A stretch of DNA of 64,000 nt from Proteles cristata cristata (GCA_017311185.1 JAESUZ010001514.1:1798001-1862000); one strand, 5' to 3'. Counted from the first letter of the stretch, positions 20,446 to 31,815 are shown. Numbers and translations are program-made. Notes: generated by a model from the sequence alone, not told the origin.

Positions 20446-20638
20446 TTTTTTTTTTTTTTAATGTTTATTTATTTTTGAGAGAGAAAGAGAGAGCCAGGGA
20501 GGGACCTAGGAGACAGAATCTAAAGCAGCCTCCACACTGTCCATGCAAAGCCTGACACGGGACTTGAACTCGCAAACCAGAAAATCATGACCTGAGCAGA
20601 AGTTAGAGGCTCAACTGACTGAGCCACCAAGGCGCCCC
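20446..20638 (-). mobile_element. SINEC-type SINE, antisense
   Basis: T-run, AATGTTTATTTATTTTTGAG, (GA)n, and the reversed head GAGCCACCAAGGCGCCCC at the end. It splits an antisense MIR-like region. Confidence 0.88.
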
Positions 20639-20649
20639 TCATGTTTGCT

Positions 20650-20745
20650 TATTGTAATTTCTGAACTTGCCTTTTCTGTTTTCTCATCTGTAAAATGGGT
20701 GCAATCCCTAGTCTCTCAGGGTGCTGGGGGAGAGTATTAAATGGA
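20650..20745 (-). repeat. MIR fragment, antisense
   Basis: TTTTCTCATCTGTAAAATGG is the reversed MIR core. Confidence 0.7.
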
Positions 20746-20820
20746 ACAGTCCTGTGACGGCTCACAGATCACCCATCAGGAGGCTCACTGCTGTGCCATG
20801 AAGGAAATGGTGAGCTGTGG

Positions 20821-20835
20821 CCACCAGGTGGCAGC
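20821..20835 (+). promoter_or_regulatory. Perfect match to CTCF core consensus
   Basis: CCACCAGGTGGCAGC fits the CTCF core pattern CCASYAGRKGGCRSY at every position. It lies about 1.75 kb after the presumed ARHGEF37 poly(A) site and outside the recognised repeats. A sequence match alone does not show binding. Confidence 0.55.
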
Positions 20836-20839
20836 AGGG

Positions 20840-21410
20840 CCCTTCCAGTCTGCTGTGGGGCCTCCCGAAATGCCCTGGGGCTGGGCAGATGGCGCAGTGG
20901 AGAAGGACCAGGTGAAAGACCTTAGGGAGCGGTGGGGACTGGGCTGGACCGGAGCACTCACCCACGGTCTGAAGGAGCTGGCAGCTTCTTGGCTCCAACC
21001 AATATTCCACAGAACGAGGGCCCAGTGATGCCAGACGTTCTGATTTTTCAAGAGAAGCCAAAAACCAGGGTTTTGTCTGTTTTTATTTTTTGTGAAATCT
21101 GTGTGGAGATCACATGAGCCAAATCAGGCCCCCCCCCCAACCTCCCGCCATTGCATCTTCTGCCTGAGTGTGGATTGACTGTCGTGGGTGGAGAATCTTC
21201 TCTGAAGTATTAGTGTCATCTCTTTATACTTCCTGTGAAATGCCTTCATGTGTCTCTGCTTCACTCAGACATTCGTCCCCCTTCCCTGGATCTCTGGGAG
21301 CTTTGTTCCCTTTTATACTAATGTTACTATCACCATGTTCAAACTTACTGGATTGTGGGCCATGTTTTCTGACCCACTCGTGAGGATCCCCACAGTACCT
21401 ATCCCACAAC
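20840..21410. other. Unassigned intergenic sequence
   Basis: It includes a C10 run near 21131 and a CT-rich stretch at 21170-21400. No repeat family or gene recognised. Confidence 0.5.
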
Positions 21411-21412
21411 AA

Positions 21413-21617
21413 TTTTTTTAAGTTTATTTATTCGAGAGAGACAGAGACAGCGCCTGTGGGAGAAGGGCAGAGAGAGAAAGACCGAGAATCCCAAGCAGGC
21501 CCCATGCTGCCAGCGCAGAGCCCGACTCGGGGCTTGAAATCACGACACTGTGAGATCATGAGCTGAGTAGAAACCAAGAGTCAGATGCTTGACCTGACGG
21601 AGCCGCCCAGGCACACC
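21413..21617 (-). mobile_element. SINEC-type SINE, antisense
   Basis: TTTTTTAAGTTTATTTATTC, the GA-rich body, and the reversed head GAGCCGCCCAGGCACACC. It is more diverged than most copies here. Confidence 0.82.
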
Positions 21618-21639
21618 TCTCCCCAAATTCTATCAAAGA

Positions 21640-21715
21640 TTAAGTGAGATACTGCTATAAAACCACATAGTGCAGCATCCAGCACATTAGTGCTCAGTAA
21701 ACACGGTTAGCATCA
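21640..21715 (-). repeat. MIR fragment, antisense
   Basis: AAGTGAGATACTGCTATAAA and CATTAGTGCTCAGTAAAC match the reversed 5' part of MIR. Confidence 0.55.
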
Positions 21716-21719
21716 TTTT

Positions 21720-22285
21720 GGGGACCTCAGCAGAGATGGCATGACATTTGGGGAAAGGTTCGTGGGGCCTGCCTTTCTCCCTGCACACGGGAGGGGGGCG
21801 AGCCTTATGAAGAGGAAGCCCCCTGGACCTGGCGCCTGAGGGCCTGGCTGTAGTTGGGCACAGCCCTTCCCTCAGAGGCTACTGTCACTGTCCTGGGATT
21901 TTTCCCTCCTACGCCCTCCATGGTGTGCCCAGGGAGGGTATCCCTGGCGATCAGAGCTTGCTGGAGCCCCCGAAGCAGATCAGGGAGCAAAGATTTGTTC
22001 TCCCGGGCTCGGACTTTCGGCTGCTCATCACTGCCGAGGCCCCGGGCAGCGCCCCTGTTTCCAGCGCATCACAGGTGGTTCTGGGTTCCCCATCCTGGGC
22101 CCACCTGCCTGTCTTCAGGGACCCGGGCATCCTTGGAGCCTGTGAGTGGAAAGGGAGTGCTAAACAGTAGCCACAGATCTGGGGACAGCCCTGAGCCCCG
22201 GGAGCTGCAGCCAGGCCCCCGGGCAGCTCGCACCTCCAAAGGTTGGCCGTTTGCCTGCTGGCCCTCACCGCCATCCCCGGCCCTG
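21720..22285. other. GC-rich unassigned intergenic sequence
   Basis: Overlapping frames exist on both strands, the longest being 223 codons at 21854-22525. They have low-complexity S/P/R-rich composition and no recognisable domain, so none is called. Confidence 0.5.
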
Positions 22286-22700
22286 CTCTGCTCTGTGCTG
22301 CGGGGAACTACATTTCCCAGGCCTCCTGCCCTCTGCTTTCCTGGCAGGGGCGAGGTGGGGAGAACCCACGGTATTTCTCCCTGTCTCTCTGCTTCAGGCA
22401 ACATGTCTCCTTGTGGCTGGAACCCTGCCTCCCAGACAGCCCCTCCCTCGTGGTCTCAAGTCCTTTTTAACAGACCTGGCCATGCTTCCCAGTTTCTGTC
22501 AGTAGCTTCCAATAGTGGACACTAATAACATGGCCTCTTCCCTGTGTCCCTCCAGCCGAAGGACTGGAGTGTCTTTTTGCTGTTGTTAATATCTGGGGTG
22601 TTTCTTGGACCTTCTTTTCCCTGGGTAACCTTCTCCCTCTATTAGATTTTTCTGTTCAAAACGCATCGGGTGGTTCTCTTTCTGACCAGACAGTGACTGA
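22286..22700. repeat. Old interspersed-repeat-like sequence
   Basis: Phrases such as GGGGAACTACATTTCCCAGG and TAGTGGACACTAATAACATGG resemble old mammalian LTR- or L1-derived repeats. The family cannot be named by eye. Confidence 0.35.
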
Positions 22701-23250
22701 TAGGTGGCTCAGTAGCTAGGGGTGCAAGGTGGGGGGGGGACCAGGCAGTGGAAATATGGAGCTCCCAGGTGACTCTGCCTCTCAGGGAAGCTTGGGACCA
22801 TCTTCAGGTCTGCTGCACCTTCCCTGGGGCTGGGGACTGTCCAGCCCTCCCATCTGGAGCTCTTGGGAGTGTCTTCGGCAGCAGATAGCAGCTGAGTGGG
22901 TCACACTCCAGGGTCAATGGCTGTGACAGTGGGTGTCCCCTAGGCTTGGCCAGGTGAGGCTGTTCCTGCAGGGCCCTAAGCAGGCAGAGGCCCAGAGGCA
23001 GCTGTATGAAGACAAAGACAGGCTGTGGACAGGGTCACCTCCTTCCAGTCACAGTGCCTGGAGTCTGGCCCTGGCTCAGGAGGGGCAGCGAGCCCCAGGC
23101 CAGGGAGTTAGGGAGTGGAGTTGGGGCTTCTGGCCAGGGAGGAGGCTGCTTGTCTTGATTCTGGGGTCTCGGGGCTTCTGGGCATATCAGCAGAGCTTCT
23201 GGCCTGGGAAAGGGCCAATGTGCATTAACAGTAATCACCACAGCTTCTTG
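22700..23250. other. Unassigned intergenic sequence
   Basis: G-rich, with no repeat family, RNA gene or coding region recognised. Confidence 0.5.
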
Positions 23251-23254
23251 TCAC

Positions 23255-23340
23255 AGCTCATGGGGCTGCTTGAGGGATTACATGAGGGAATCCACTTGAC
23301 ATGATTAATTCAGTACTGGGCACCATAGCAAGCTCTCAAG
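23255..23340 (-). repeat. MIR fragment, antisense
   Basis: CATGGGGCTGCTTGAGGGATTACATGAGG-type order fits the reversed MIR core. Confidence 0.45.
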
Positions 23341-23351
23341 AGCTGCAGGCT

Positions 23352-23398
23352 AAAAACAAACAAACAAACACAAATGCAAACACAAACACAAACAAATC
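23352..23398. repeat. (AAAC)n-like simple repeat
   Basis: Repeated CAAACAAACAAACACAAA units with interruptions. Confidence 0.85.
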
Positions 23399-23924
23399 TC
23401 ACCGGCAGCCCAGCACCATGAAATTCATTCTGTAGGCATTTCATGAGCCACGCCAGAGTCCTAGTTAGGATTGAGCCCTCCCAGGGCTGGGCGCAGAAGG
23501 GGGTTGGGTCGGGTGAAGGAGCTGTGAGCTTGGTAGGGCACACTCTCTAGGGATGTGGGGGAGGTGGCACATGTCCAGCAGGTGGTCAGAACCCCCATGG
23601 GGCACTTGAGGACAGCTCTCTCCTGGTGTCCAGGAAGGGAAGAGATCGAGGCCGTCAGAGAGTGGGCAGTAGGGGCCCAGTCTTTGGGTTGAAGTTCGAG
23701 TGCCAGGCCCTGGGGACTCAGGGATCAGGCTCAATAAGGACACAGAGCTCCTGGCAGGAGGCAGAATTGAGAGCTGGGCACACGGTTAGAACTTCCAACA
23801 CAAGAGGCTTCATGTTGAGCCCTGGGACCTAGAGGTGCTTCAAACCCACCACACCCCCACCGTGTATGACAGCAGTGTTGAATCCAGTGGGCACAGTAGC
23901 CTGGGTTAAAGATACAGAGATGGT

Positions 23925-24175
23925 GGTAGTCAGGAGCCCAGGCTTCGTGTTTCAAAACTCTCGAGTTCAAACCCCGGCTCAACACTCAACCAGCAGCATG
24001 ACCTCAGCGAACAAGTTGCTCCATCTCTCTAAAACCTCACTTTCCTCTTTGCGGGCAAATCAGGAAATGGTCCTGCCTCAAAGGGTTGTTGGGATGTCGA
24101 AACGGGAAAAGATATGGAAGCATCTGGCACCGTATCTAGTGATGCGCTGCATTGAGTGCTTAGTAAATGATGGAT
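23925..24175 (-). repeat. MIR, antisense
   Basis: GAGTTCAAACCCCGGCTCAA, GACCTCAGCGAACAAGTTGC and AAAGGGTTGTTGGGATG follow the reversed MIR consensus along nearly its full length. Confidence 0.8.
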
Positions 24176-24179
24176 CCCT

Positions 24180-24675
24180 GAGCACAGAAGCCACCCCCTC
24201 TCAGGGATCCCTTCCAAACTTTGCAAGCAGTGACCCTGCACCCGAGTTTCTTTGCTCTGGGCTAACACTCCCCATGCCTTCACCTTTCCTCTAATATCTG
24301 TCTGTGTTCCTGACCCTCCACCACCTCAGACTCTGAAAAATACCCCCTCACCATGGGAGCTCTTTCAAAACTGAAAACAAGTAGATATCTTAGGCCAAAG
24401 GTCGTTCCCCTGGGAATGTAACTGTGCCCATGTCCTCAAATACTCTCTGGTGATTCGAGTCGGCCATCTTGAATTACTTCATTGCCTGGAAAGGCTCCCC
24501 CGTCAGCCGGCACAGTGGCAGATGGCCTTGCTGATAGGGCCCGCGTTCAAGTATGCCTTCCCCTGACTTTTTTCAAATTCCTGAATGTTTTTACCTCAAA
24601 TTATTTTTCATACTTCCCTCCACACCCCAAAAAAGCTATGGGGTGGAATAGTATGCATAACATAAAAATACAAGC
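24180..24675. other. Unassigned intergenic sequence
   Basis: No repeat or gene recognised. Confidence 0.5.
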
Positions 24676-24815
24676 ACGGCCCCCCCGCCCCCACCACACA
24701 TACCCCACACAGACTCCCCACACCTACCCACATACACCCAAAGCTGTCCCCACGCCCTCCCAAACCCCCCCACCCCTCCACACCCACACATACACACCCA
24801 CAACCACCCACAAAT
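24676..24815. repeat. C/A-rich low-complexity tract
   Basis: About 140 bases made almost wholly of C and A on the plus strand (CCCCACACAGACTCCCCACACC and similar), with CACCC repeats. Frames through it are compositional artefacts. Confidence 0.85.
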
Positions 24816-24819
24816 GCCA

Positions 24820-25465
24820 GAGATTCTAAGCTATGGCACGCCCCTTAGGAGTCGTGTGTCCCCACCCCCACCTGGAGAATCACAGCCACCCACTGGAAAC
24901 TCTTGGTGCAGTTTCCCTTTCCTTAGCCCTATTGCAATGACAAAGTGTTTTTGTTAATGTATTACAGTATGCAGGTACTGGGTGATTATTAATAAAATTG
25001 AATATGGAATTAGAATTCTATCACTTCCTCCCCAGGAGACTGTCACCCTTCTTTGCTTCTTTATAAGGTTCAGCAGCAACAAATACACAGCCTGCAAGCG
25101 CCACCCTGAAGCCCCTACCTTCTCCTCCCATTCAGTCATTCGATCCCCCAACCAGGCACTCTCTGTTTCCTCTCTTCCTCTCAGCCCCTCACCTTCAACC
25201 CCTCAGGGAGGCCAGTCAACCTTCCTGCTGTCACTCCACTTCCTGTCTCCATTGTCTCCTCAATGGGTCCTCTGGTCCCACCCTTGCCGTTCACCCTCAG
25301 CCCACTCTCTGCAAAGCAGTCAGAGTGACGCTCCAAAAAAGCAGAGAATGTCCTGGCCCCGCTCGACACGGAAAAAAACCCCAATGCCTCACTCTGACCT
25401 AAAGGCTCAGTGTGATAAGCCCCTGCCTCCTTCCCATCACATCACGGGCCATCCTCCCCTTTGAT
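24820..25465. other. Intergenic sequence, partly L2-like
   Basis: A short hAT-like stretch may lie at 24830-24920. 25100-25465 is CT-rich and may be the upstream part of the L2 that follows. No gene recognised. Confidence 0.4.
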
Positions 25466-25469
25466 CCCC

Positions 25470-25790
25470 AAACAAGGGCCCACTTTTGCTATTCCTTGGT
25501 GACCCTCCTCCTCTTCCCCCTCCCCCTGCTAAATCATCCTTCAGGTCTCAGTGACACATCACTTCCTCCAGGAAGCCTTCCTTGCTTGGTTCAGGAACTT
25601 TTCCCATTCCCATGTACACTTCTAACTGGAGTCCTTCTCCCTCTCTGCTGAAATGGCCTTTTCACTAGAGGGTCTCTCTACTGAGTTAGCACCATGATGG
25701 CATGGGTGTGTCTGTCTATTCCCCGGCACCCCCAGAACCTGGTAGGGTGTCCGACAACGGTGAAAAGCTGGGGGGATGAATGAGGGCTCC
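25470..25790 (+). repeat. L2 3' region, sense
   Basis: TCAGTGACACATCACTTCCT, CCAGGAAGCCTTCCTTGCTT and CCCCCAGAACCTGGTAGGGT follow L2 3' sequence order. Confidence 0.7.
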
Positions 25791-25834
25791 CTGAGGACAT
25801 TATGTTTTACCAAACTAAGCACCAAGTTCAATTT

Positions 25835-25900
25835 GCCAGCACACAGTAGGCTCCCAGTACGTATCTGTTGAATGGATGGTGGATGGATAAATGAAGTAAT
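25835..25900. repeat. L2-type 3' end fragment
   Basis: CAGTAGGCTCCCAGTACGTA then CTGTTGAATGGATGG matches the L2 3' terminus. Confidence 0.5.
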
Positions 25901-25904
25901 AAAC

Positions 25905-26780
25905 AACATGGCTCAACTCCTCCCCCGCCAAGTGCTTGCTGGATTTGCTCACCTCTCTGCTTTGCAGCCTCTTGCAAAATAAAAGGCATCTCAACTCCTG
26001 GTTTGAATACTGTGGGGTTTGGAGTAGAAAAAAAATCGTGCTCCTTCAACAAGAAGAGTGTCAGGCCACAGAGGCCTTTCTTCTTGGCGAAGGGAGGAGG
26101 GAGAGCAGGGTCCTCAGCCCAGTTTCCGGATGGCCTTAATTGGCCCCAAACAGACTAATAAAGTGTGAAATTGGCTTTCTCCTCGAGCCCATCTCCTCAG
26201 CCAGCGTGTTCCTGTCGCATCTCCTTCTGCTACGGCGGACGCAGCACTGTCTCCAGCTCCTCTGTCCCTGGCAGACAGGCTGGTCTGGACGCCCACGCAG
26301 CCCGCTGCACAGGGCTCTGCAGAGCCCAGGAGGCCATTTGGCCTCAGGCCAGGATGGGCTTCAAAGCCAGAAGCATCCGATGTGGCATGTCTGACGCACC
26401 TTCTAAACCAGCCCCTGGCCACCCCTGTCCTGATTTGCTCCTCTGGCTTCTAAAGCAGGTGCAGGGGTTGGGGGGGGCACACTGCGTTAGGGGAGCTCTT
26501 TGAGACTCCCCACCCCCCTGCCGCTTCCATCACCGCCATTGCACCAAATGCAGGGCTGGAGAATCAGAGCCAAAGGGACCTCAGAGAGCAATGAAATCGG
26601 GAGGCTCAGGGGAACCCCTGGATGCATTAGGGGTTCCTTGGGGGATAACAGGAGGCTTCTAAGCCCCTCCTTCCACTAGGATGGGACCATTTGGGGATCA
26701 GTCTTGTGTACTGGCTCCTGTTTAAGAGTTCCTAGGAAGAAAGGGATTTCCATGGCTTCAATGAGTCCTAAAACTGGCGA
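25905..26780. other. Unassigned intergenic sequence
   Basis: Open frames at 26114-26503 on both strands mirror each other and match no family. Confidence 0.5.
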
Positions 26781-26784
26781 TCTA

Positions 26785-26870
26785 CGCAGCAGTCATTCCC
26801 AAACCTGCCTGTGAATTCGAATCAATGGGTGACTTGGTCAGAAATACAGATTCTGAGGGTTGTAGCGTGT
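26785..26870. repeat. MER5-like hAT fragment
   Basis: GCAGTCATTCCCAAACCTGC then GGTCAGAAATACAGATTCTG resembles the hAT-derived MER5 family. Confidence 0.45.
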
Positions 26871-26899
26871 TAGCTCACTCCGTACCCATTTTTTCTTCC

Positions 26900-27390
26900 C
26901 CCGAGGAGAACCTCTATGTTACCTTAGAGAGCCATCCCCTGCCCCACGTGTGACCCTGTGTGGTTCTGTTGCACCCCCCTCCCCGCCCCCAGGTGTGTAG
27001 GGGCGAGCACGTTCCCCAGGCCTGGCCAATCACAGACAGTGTTCAGCCCAGGGTCAAAGCTGGCAGCTCCGCCAGCTGGCAGAGCTGTAGGGGAAGAGAT
27101 GCTCTCTTTTCTCGGAAGCCCTAGGCTTTGGCTGTCAGCTGGGAACTGCTAGCTAAGAAAGAAGCCAACACAGAGGCCAACCACAACAAAGGACCAGAGA
27201 GAGAGAGGCACATTCCTCGTGACATATTAAAAGCACCTGGACGCAGCCATGTCTGAGGTTTGGCCCTCTGGACTGTTCAGATAAACAAACCAATAAATTG
27301 CCCCCCTCTTTTTTTTTTTTTTTTTTTTTTTTGCTTTAGCCAGCTTGACTTGGGGTTTCTGCTACTTGCAAGCAAGAGTCCTGCTTACTA
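26900..27390 (+). repeat. Old interspersed repeat (same unnamed family as 1590-1940), sense
   Basis: CAGGCCTGGCCAATCACAG, GAAGCCAACACAGAGGCC, AACCAATAAATTGCC and CTTTAGCCAGCTTGACTTGG follow the family's 3' end. A T-run of about 24 lies at 27309-27332. Confidence 0.55.
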
Positions 27391-27399
27391 CACAGACCC

Positions 27400-27545
27400 C
27401 CATCTGAGATCTCCTGGATCATGACCTCTGTGGATGGAGTCCAGGAATCTAGATTTTTAAAAAAGCTTTGAAGAAATTCTGATAACGTGTCACCACCTTG
27501 TAAGTCCTTATCTGGGCATCACTGAGATCCTGGCCCAGTGATGCA
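27400..27545. repeat. MER5-like hAT fragment
   Basis: ACCTCTGTGGATGGAGTCCA, AATCTAGATTTTTAAAAAAG and CTGGGCATCACTGAGATCC resemble a MER5-type element. Confidence 0.4.
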
Positions 27546-27589
27546 CGGATAAAAGCAATCCTTCCATAAATAGCCATTATCTTTGTATG

Positions 27590-27760
27590 TCAGAATGGTA
27601 TACATGGTGTCCATCTTCACAACACCTCAGCGAAGCACATGTTGTTCTTCCCATTTTACAGATGAACACACTGAGGCTGAGAGAAATGCGTGCAATGAAG
27701 GGTTCAAGGGCACACAGCTAGTAAGTAATGCATCTGGGAATGTGAGTCTCTGAAGCTTAT
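27590..27760 (+). repeat. MIR, sense
   Basis: CCATTTTACAGATGAACACA, CTGAGGCTGAGAGAAATGCG and GGGCACACAGCTAGTAAGTA match the MIR consensus. Confidence 0.85.
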
Positions 27761-27764
27761 CGTA

Positions 27765-28785
27765 TTTCCAGGGTTCTGCACCTCCCAGGATAGTTACTTT
27801 GTTTGCTTACAGCCTCAATAGCTGGTGTTGAAAATGTCTTCTCTCTTCAGAGACTTCCAAAAAACCAAGCCTATCTGAGTTACTTAGCGTGCTGTGGCTA
27901 CACTAAGGGAGGACTCCAACGCGACCCACCGACACAATAAGAGACCTTTGTTATAGGACACTCTAAGATGTCCCAAAGTAGGATGGACCAGTGTTGGTTA
28001 ATTCTGTGGCTCGGTGTCATGATCAAGAGTTCAGGCTCTTTGCATTTTCTGCTCTGTTCTCTTTGGGCACCAACTGTCCTTCAAGTGGCTTCCTTCTTGG
28101 ATACAAGATAACTGCTGTACTTCAAGACAGGACGTGTCCAGCAGAGTGGGAGGGGGGTGTCTGTTTCTTCCTGTGTGTGTCCTTTCATCAGTGAAAACAT
28201 GGTTCCCCAAAGACTCTCGTATCATTGGTCAGAATTGCATCCCATGTGTATCTCTTGTCTAGTGGTTGGCAAGAGGGGTTGGCATCACGATGGGTGTGGA
28301 CCAATCACGATTCACCCCGAGGCTGGGCTGAGTGGACCCGGGAACAATACAGGGCTCTTTAAGAAGGAAAAAAGGAAAGCGACAAAGGGTATTGGGTAGC
28401 GTCTGCCAACACAATTCCTCTCCTGGCCCAAAATACTCTAGAATGCTCCAGAAGTAGCCCTCTTTTCATTAGGCATGATCCTTGCCTTTGAAGGTCCATT
28501 TTCAAAGTTCAAAATCCTTCACACGGCTTCCTCATCCATTTTTCCAGTCCTCTCCCATAGCCACTAAGACATTCCAAAGAAACACAGGACTTCTCCTCCA
28601 ACAGCCAGAGCTGCTCTACCTGGCTTTGGTTCCCTCACTCTCTGTCAGACTGGTACCAGTTTGCTGGGCTGCTGGGAGGACTGACTGGCAGGTGTGGTGG
28701 TGGGCATGTGCTGTTGCCTGCCCATCCCCTGTCTCCCCTGCTTCTGATTACAGAATGCAGATTGTTCCTTAGGGACGCGCCCCCT
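27765..28785. other. Unassigned intergenic sequence
   Basis: A piece at 28240-28330 (GGACCAATCACGATTCACC) may be another copy of the unnamed repeat. No gene recognised. Confidence 0.45.
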
Positions 28786-28789
28786 CCAA

Positions 28790-29250
28790 CTCTCAAGCCA
28801 TGTGTCATAAGCACCGCTGACCCTCTTGCCAAGTTCAACTCCTAGGAGGCCTCTTCCCCTGCACCCTGGGGCATGAGACTTAGGCCTATCCAATCACTGC
28901 GTTCAGTGCCTCTTGCCCCAGAGCTTGATTTAGGATGGACAATAACCCCAGTCTGCTCCACGAGAGTCAATTCCTGAGCCTTGGGCTCAAACTCCTGGGA
29001 GGAGAGAAATTTTATTTCTACCAAGCTTGTTGAGACTACAAGCTTTCAGTGACTGTTTTGCAACTTCCTTGGGTGAAGCCGGTCTGAGGGCGAAGAGACG
29101 GAGCCAAGAGACAGAGATCAGAGACTCTCTTCTGCTGGACCCAACTGGGCCTGGCGCCGGACACCTCTGTACATTTCACTTTCTTTTCTCGGTCAACCTA
29201 GTCTCACTGGGCGTCCTGCCCCTTGTAATCAGAAAACAACTAATGTAGCA
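28790..29250 (+). repeat. Old interspersed repeat (unnamed family), sense
   Basis: GACTTAGGCCTATCCAATCA, GCCAAGAGACAGAGATCAGA and a tail near TCAGAAAACAACTAATG follow the order seen at 26900-27390 and 36680-37100. Confidence 0.5.
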
Positions 29251-29254
29251 TGTG

Positions 29255-30425
29255 TTTCTGAAAAATTGAACTGTGCTCGCCTTTGGCTGAGTTGTATGTG
29301 TGTAAAGGGGAGCAATGGGAGATCATATTGGGAAATTTGGCTGGAGACATATGGCACAGGACCTCGAAGACATTGAGACAGCCCATCCCCCAGTCTCTGA
29401 GACCACGGTTGGGGGGTGGGTGCAGAATCTCCCGAGTCTAGGTCGGGAGGTCCCAGGAGCTGCTGAGCAGGTCAAGCTTTGCCCTCAGGATCAGATTAGT
29501 GTTTTTGCAGGTGCTGATAAAGTAGGATTCTTGACCTGCAACAGGACTCGGACTCTGGGCATACTTTCTCCAGGGAACGGTTGAGAGAGTTCTGCAGAGC
29601 TGAAAATGCTTGGAGGAAAGGAGCTGTGATGGTGCTCCACTGCTCCGGGGCGGGTGGGGGGTGGGCATACGGGGGCAGAGATGGTGATGGTGAGTAGAAA
29701 CCCACTGCAGCTGATGAGACGGTCTGGGGGTGCCATCAGATGTATCCACATCCCTGTTAAGTTGCCTGGAATAGGATATGGGCTGGCCAGAGTAGGGGCA
29801 AGGACATCTCCTCCCTCTTTCTACAAACCTACTTCTATTAATGCAGCCTGAGATGGCATGCACTTTGGTGAGAGCACATTATGCTTTGTATTTAAATGGA
29901 CATCATATGCTGCTACTGTGATTTCTTATGGTTTCCTGTGTCCATACACTCCATTTATGATCTTGATCCTAACAATGACATTCATGCATGTGCTTATTCG
30001 ATTGCAATTAGAGGAGCTGAGACATTGAGCCAAGTCAATGAAGCCCTATTTTGTGCTGAAGGAGTGAGCCTCGTCCCTGCATGGGTGTCCTTGAGCGAGA
30101 GGTGGGGTGGGGGGGAGGGCTCAGACAGCATTCTGGCACTGGCGGCTGTTATCAACCCACTGCTACGGGTGGATTTATTGACAGAGCCAAGGGCTGCTAT
30201 ACCATTGACTTTGTCATACACACGACTCAGGGCCAGTCCTCGCCCCTCTCGGCCCCCAGGTCACCCCACATAAACAAGGAGAGGATGGGACTCAATGACT
30301 TGTTCTGCTGTTCAGTTCCGGGGCCTTTTGGAAGGTCATTGCCTGATGGAAGCAGCACCCAGGAGAGAAGGTGGAGTCCTATTCTGGGCAGAAAGACTCT
30401 TGAGGCGCCCTGTGTTTCAGACCCT
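29255..30425. other. Unassigned intergenic sequence with a G-run motif
   Basis: A G-quadruplex pattern is at 29647-29675 and a G7 run near 30110. Short frames on both strands match no family. Confidence 0.5.
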
Positions 30426-30429
30426 TTGA

Positions 30430-30870
30430 GTTGCACATAGCAGACACCTACCTCCAATTAGTTTAAGCAAAAAAGAATTGATTGGCCTCTATAGCTGAAA
30501 CATTCAGGCCTAGAGTCAGGCGTGGCTGGATCCAGGGGGAAGAAGGTGTCACGGGACCTGATCTCTGCCGGTCTCTTCTGCTGTCTATTGTCTGCTGCAC
30601 CATCAGACAGACTCTGCCCCTGCAAAGGCAATAGGGGGCAGCCCTAGGCTTACGTCTTGCCAGCCTGGCACTTCTTCCCAAGCATTCCGCCAAAAGCCTT
30701 AGGGCTCACTCTCACTGGACTCCATTAAGAGACATGCCCATCACTGAACCACCCACTTACAGGAGCCAGGGTATAGATTCTGTGGATTGGCTACATTCAG
30801 TCATGTTCCTGCCCCTACCATTGACAAGCAAGGTGAATACCACTCACACCTATGGCCTAAGCGGTAAGGA
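30430..30870 (-). repeat. Old interspersed repeat (unnamed family), antisense
   Basis: TTTAAGCAAAAAAGAATTGA, GGCGTGGCTGGATCCAGGGG, GGGCTCACTCTCACTGGACT and GACATGCCCATCACTGAACC run in the reverse order of the sense copies. Confidence 0.55.
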
Positions 30871-30984
30871 GAGATAGGGTAGTTCATGAAAGACAAGTCA
30901 GGAGCTGTTACTAGAAGGCAAAGGATGCTGGGAAAGAAAGGACCTCCCACCTGAGTAGGAGAAGCCACTCGAGTTCATCTAGAT

Positions 30985-31115
30985 TAGCTGTTACCAAAGT
31001 GTGTCCCCCAGATGGGCAGCATCAATATTACATGGAAACTTGTTAGAAAGGCAAGTTCCCAGGCCAATGGGCTGGCCGGGGCCCAACCCCCTAGGGGACA
31101 GTCAAGTTTGAACAC
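30985..31115. repeat. MER5-like hAT element
   Basis: ACCAAAGTGTGTCCCCCAGA, GCATCAATATTACATGGAAA and CTTGTTAGAAAGGCAAGTTC follow the MER5 order. Confidence 0.6.
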
Positions 31116-31129
31116 CACTCTCATAATCC

Positions 31130-31300
31130 AGTGGATCTCATGCCTAACTTCAGTTCGAATCACCTAGGGAGTTTTAAGCTGCAGACCCCACTCCCACCCA
31201 AAGCGATTAGGGTAAGGGCAAGGCATGGGGTCCAGTCTTTGGTATTTTCGAAATGTTCCGTCAAGTGATTCTAATGGCAGCCACAGTTGAGCTCAGAGGA
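31130..31300. repeat. Second MER5-like hAT element, opposite orientation
   Basis: TCAGTTCGAATCACCTAGGG and CAAGTGATTCTAATGGCAGC are typical MER5 segments, next to the preceding element. Confidence 0.5.
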
Positions 31301-31559
31301 ACTCTTGTTCTAGCTCCTTCTAACTTATGCCATGGTGCTCAGTGAGGATGTGGACTGTCCCTCCGTAGTTTATTGAAGTGGTGACTCAGCATGGGGCAAG
31401 GCAAGCCAAGCCACATGCAATAACAACATCGAGAAGGCATGTGACTAAATCAAGTGCGTGGATTCTGAACCAGGAATCCTCTGCTTGTGGTAAGTTCATC
31501 TTTACCACCCCGTCCCCCATCCGATTCACCTAAGATGGGGAGAACCGGAGAGAAAAAAC

Positions 31560-31815
31560 AACAGGCACAATTTACTGACTGAGTGCTTACTGTATGCCAT
31601 GCAACGTGTTTGGCTCATTTTGATCTGATATAACCCTGTGAGGTAGGGGGGCCAGACTAAGCAGGACCATCATGCTGTGAGGTAGTGAAGATTCACTGTC
31701 AGAGAAAAAGATACTGAGGGCCAAAGGGTAAAGTAAGTAGACCTCGGGAGGCTGAGCTAAGATTGGAATCCAGAACTGTCCGGTTTGAAAGCCAGGGCTT
31801 AACCCCTGCTCTATG
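31560..31815 (+). repeat. MIR, sense
   Basis: TGAGTGCTTACTGTATGCCA, TAACCCTGTGAGGTAGGGGG and GGAATCCAGAACTGTC lie in MIR order. Confidence 0.7.

Noticed and set aside
21854..22525. 223-codon plus-strand open frame in GC-rich DNA
   Set aside because: S/P/R-rich low-complexity composition, mirrored by minus-strand frames; few stops are expected in GC-rich sequence.
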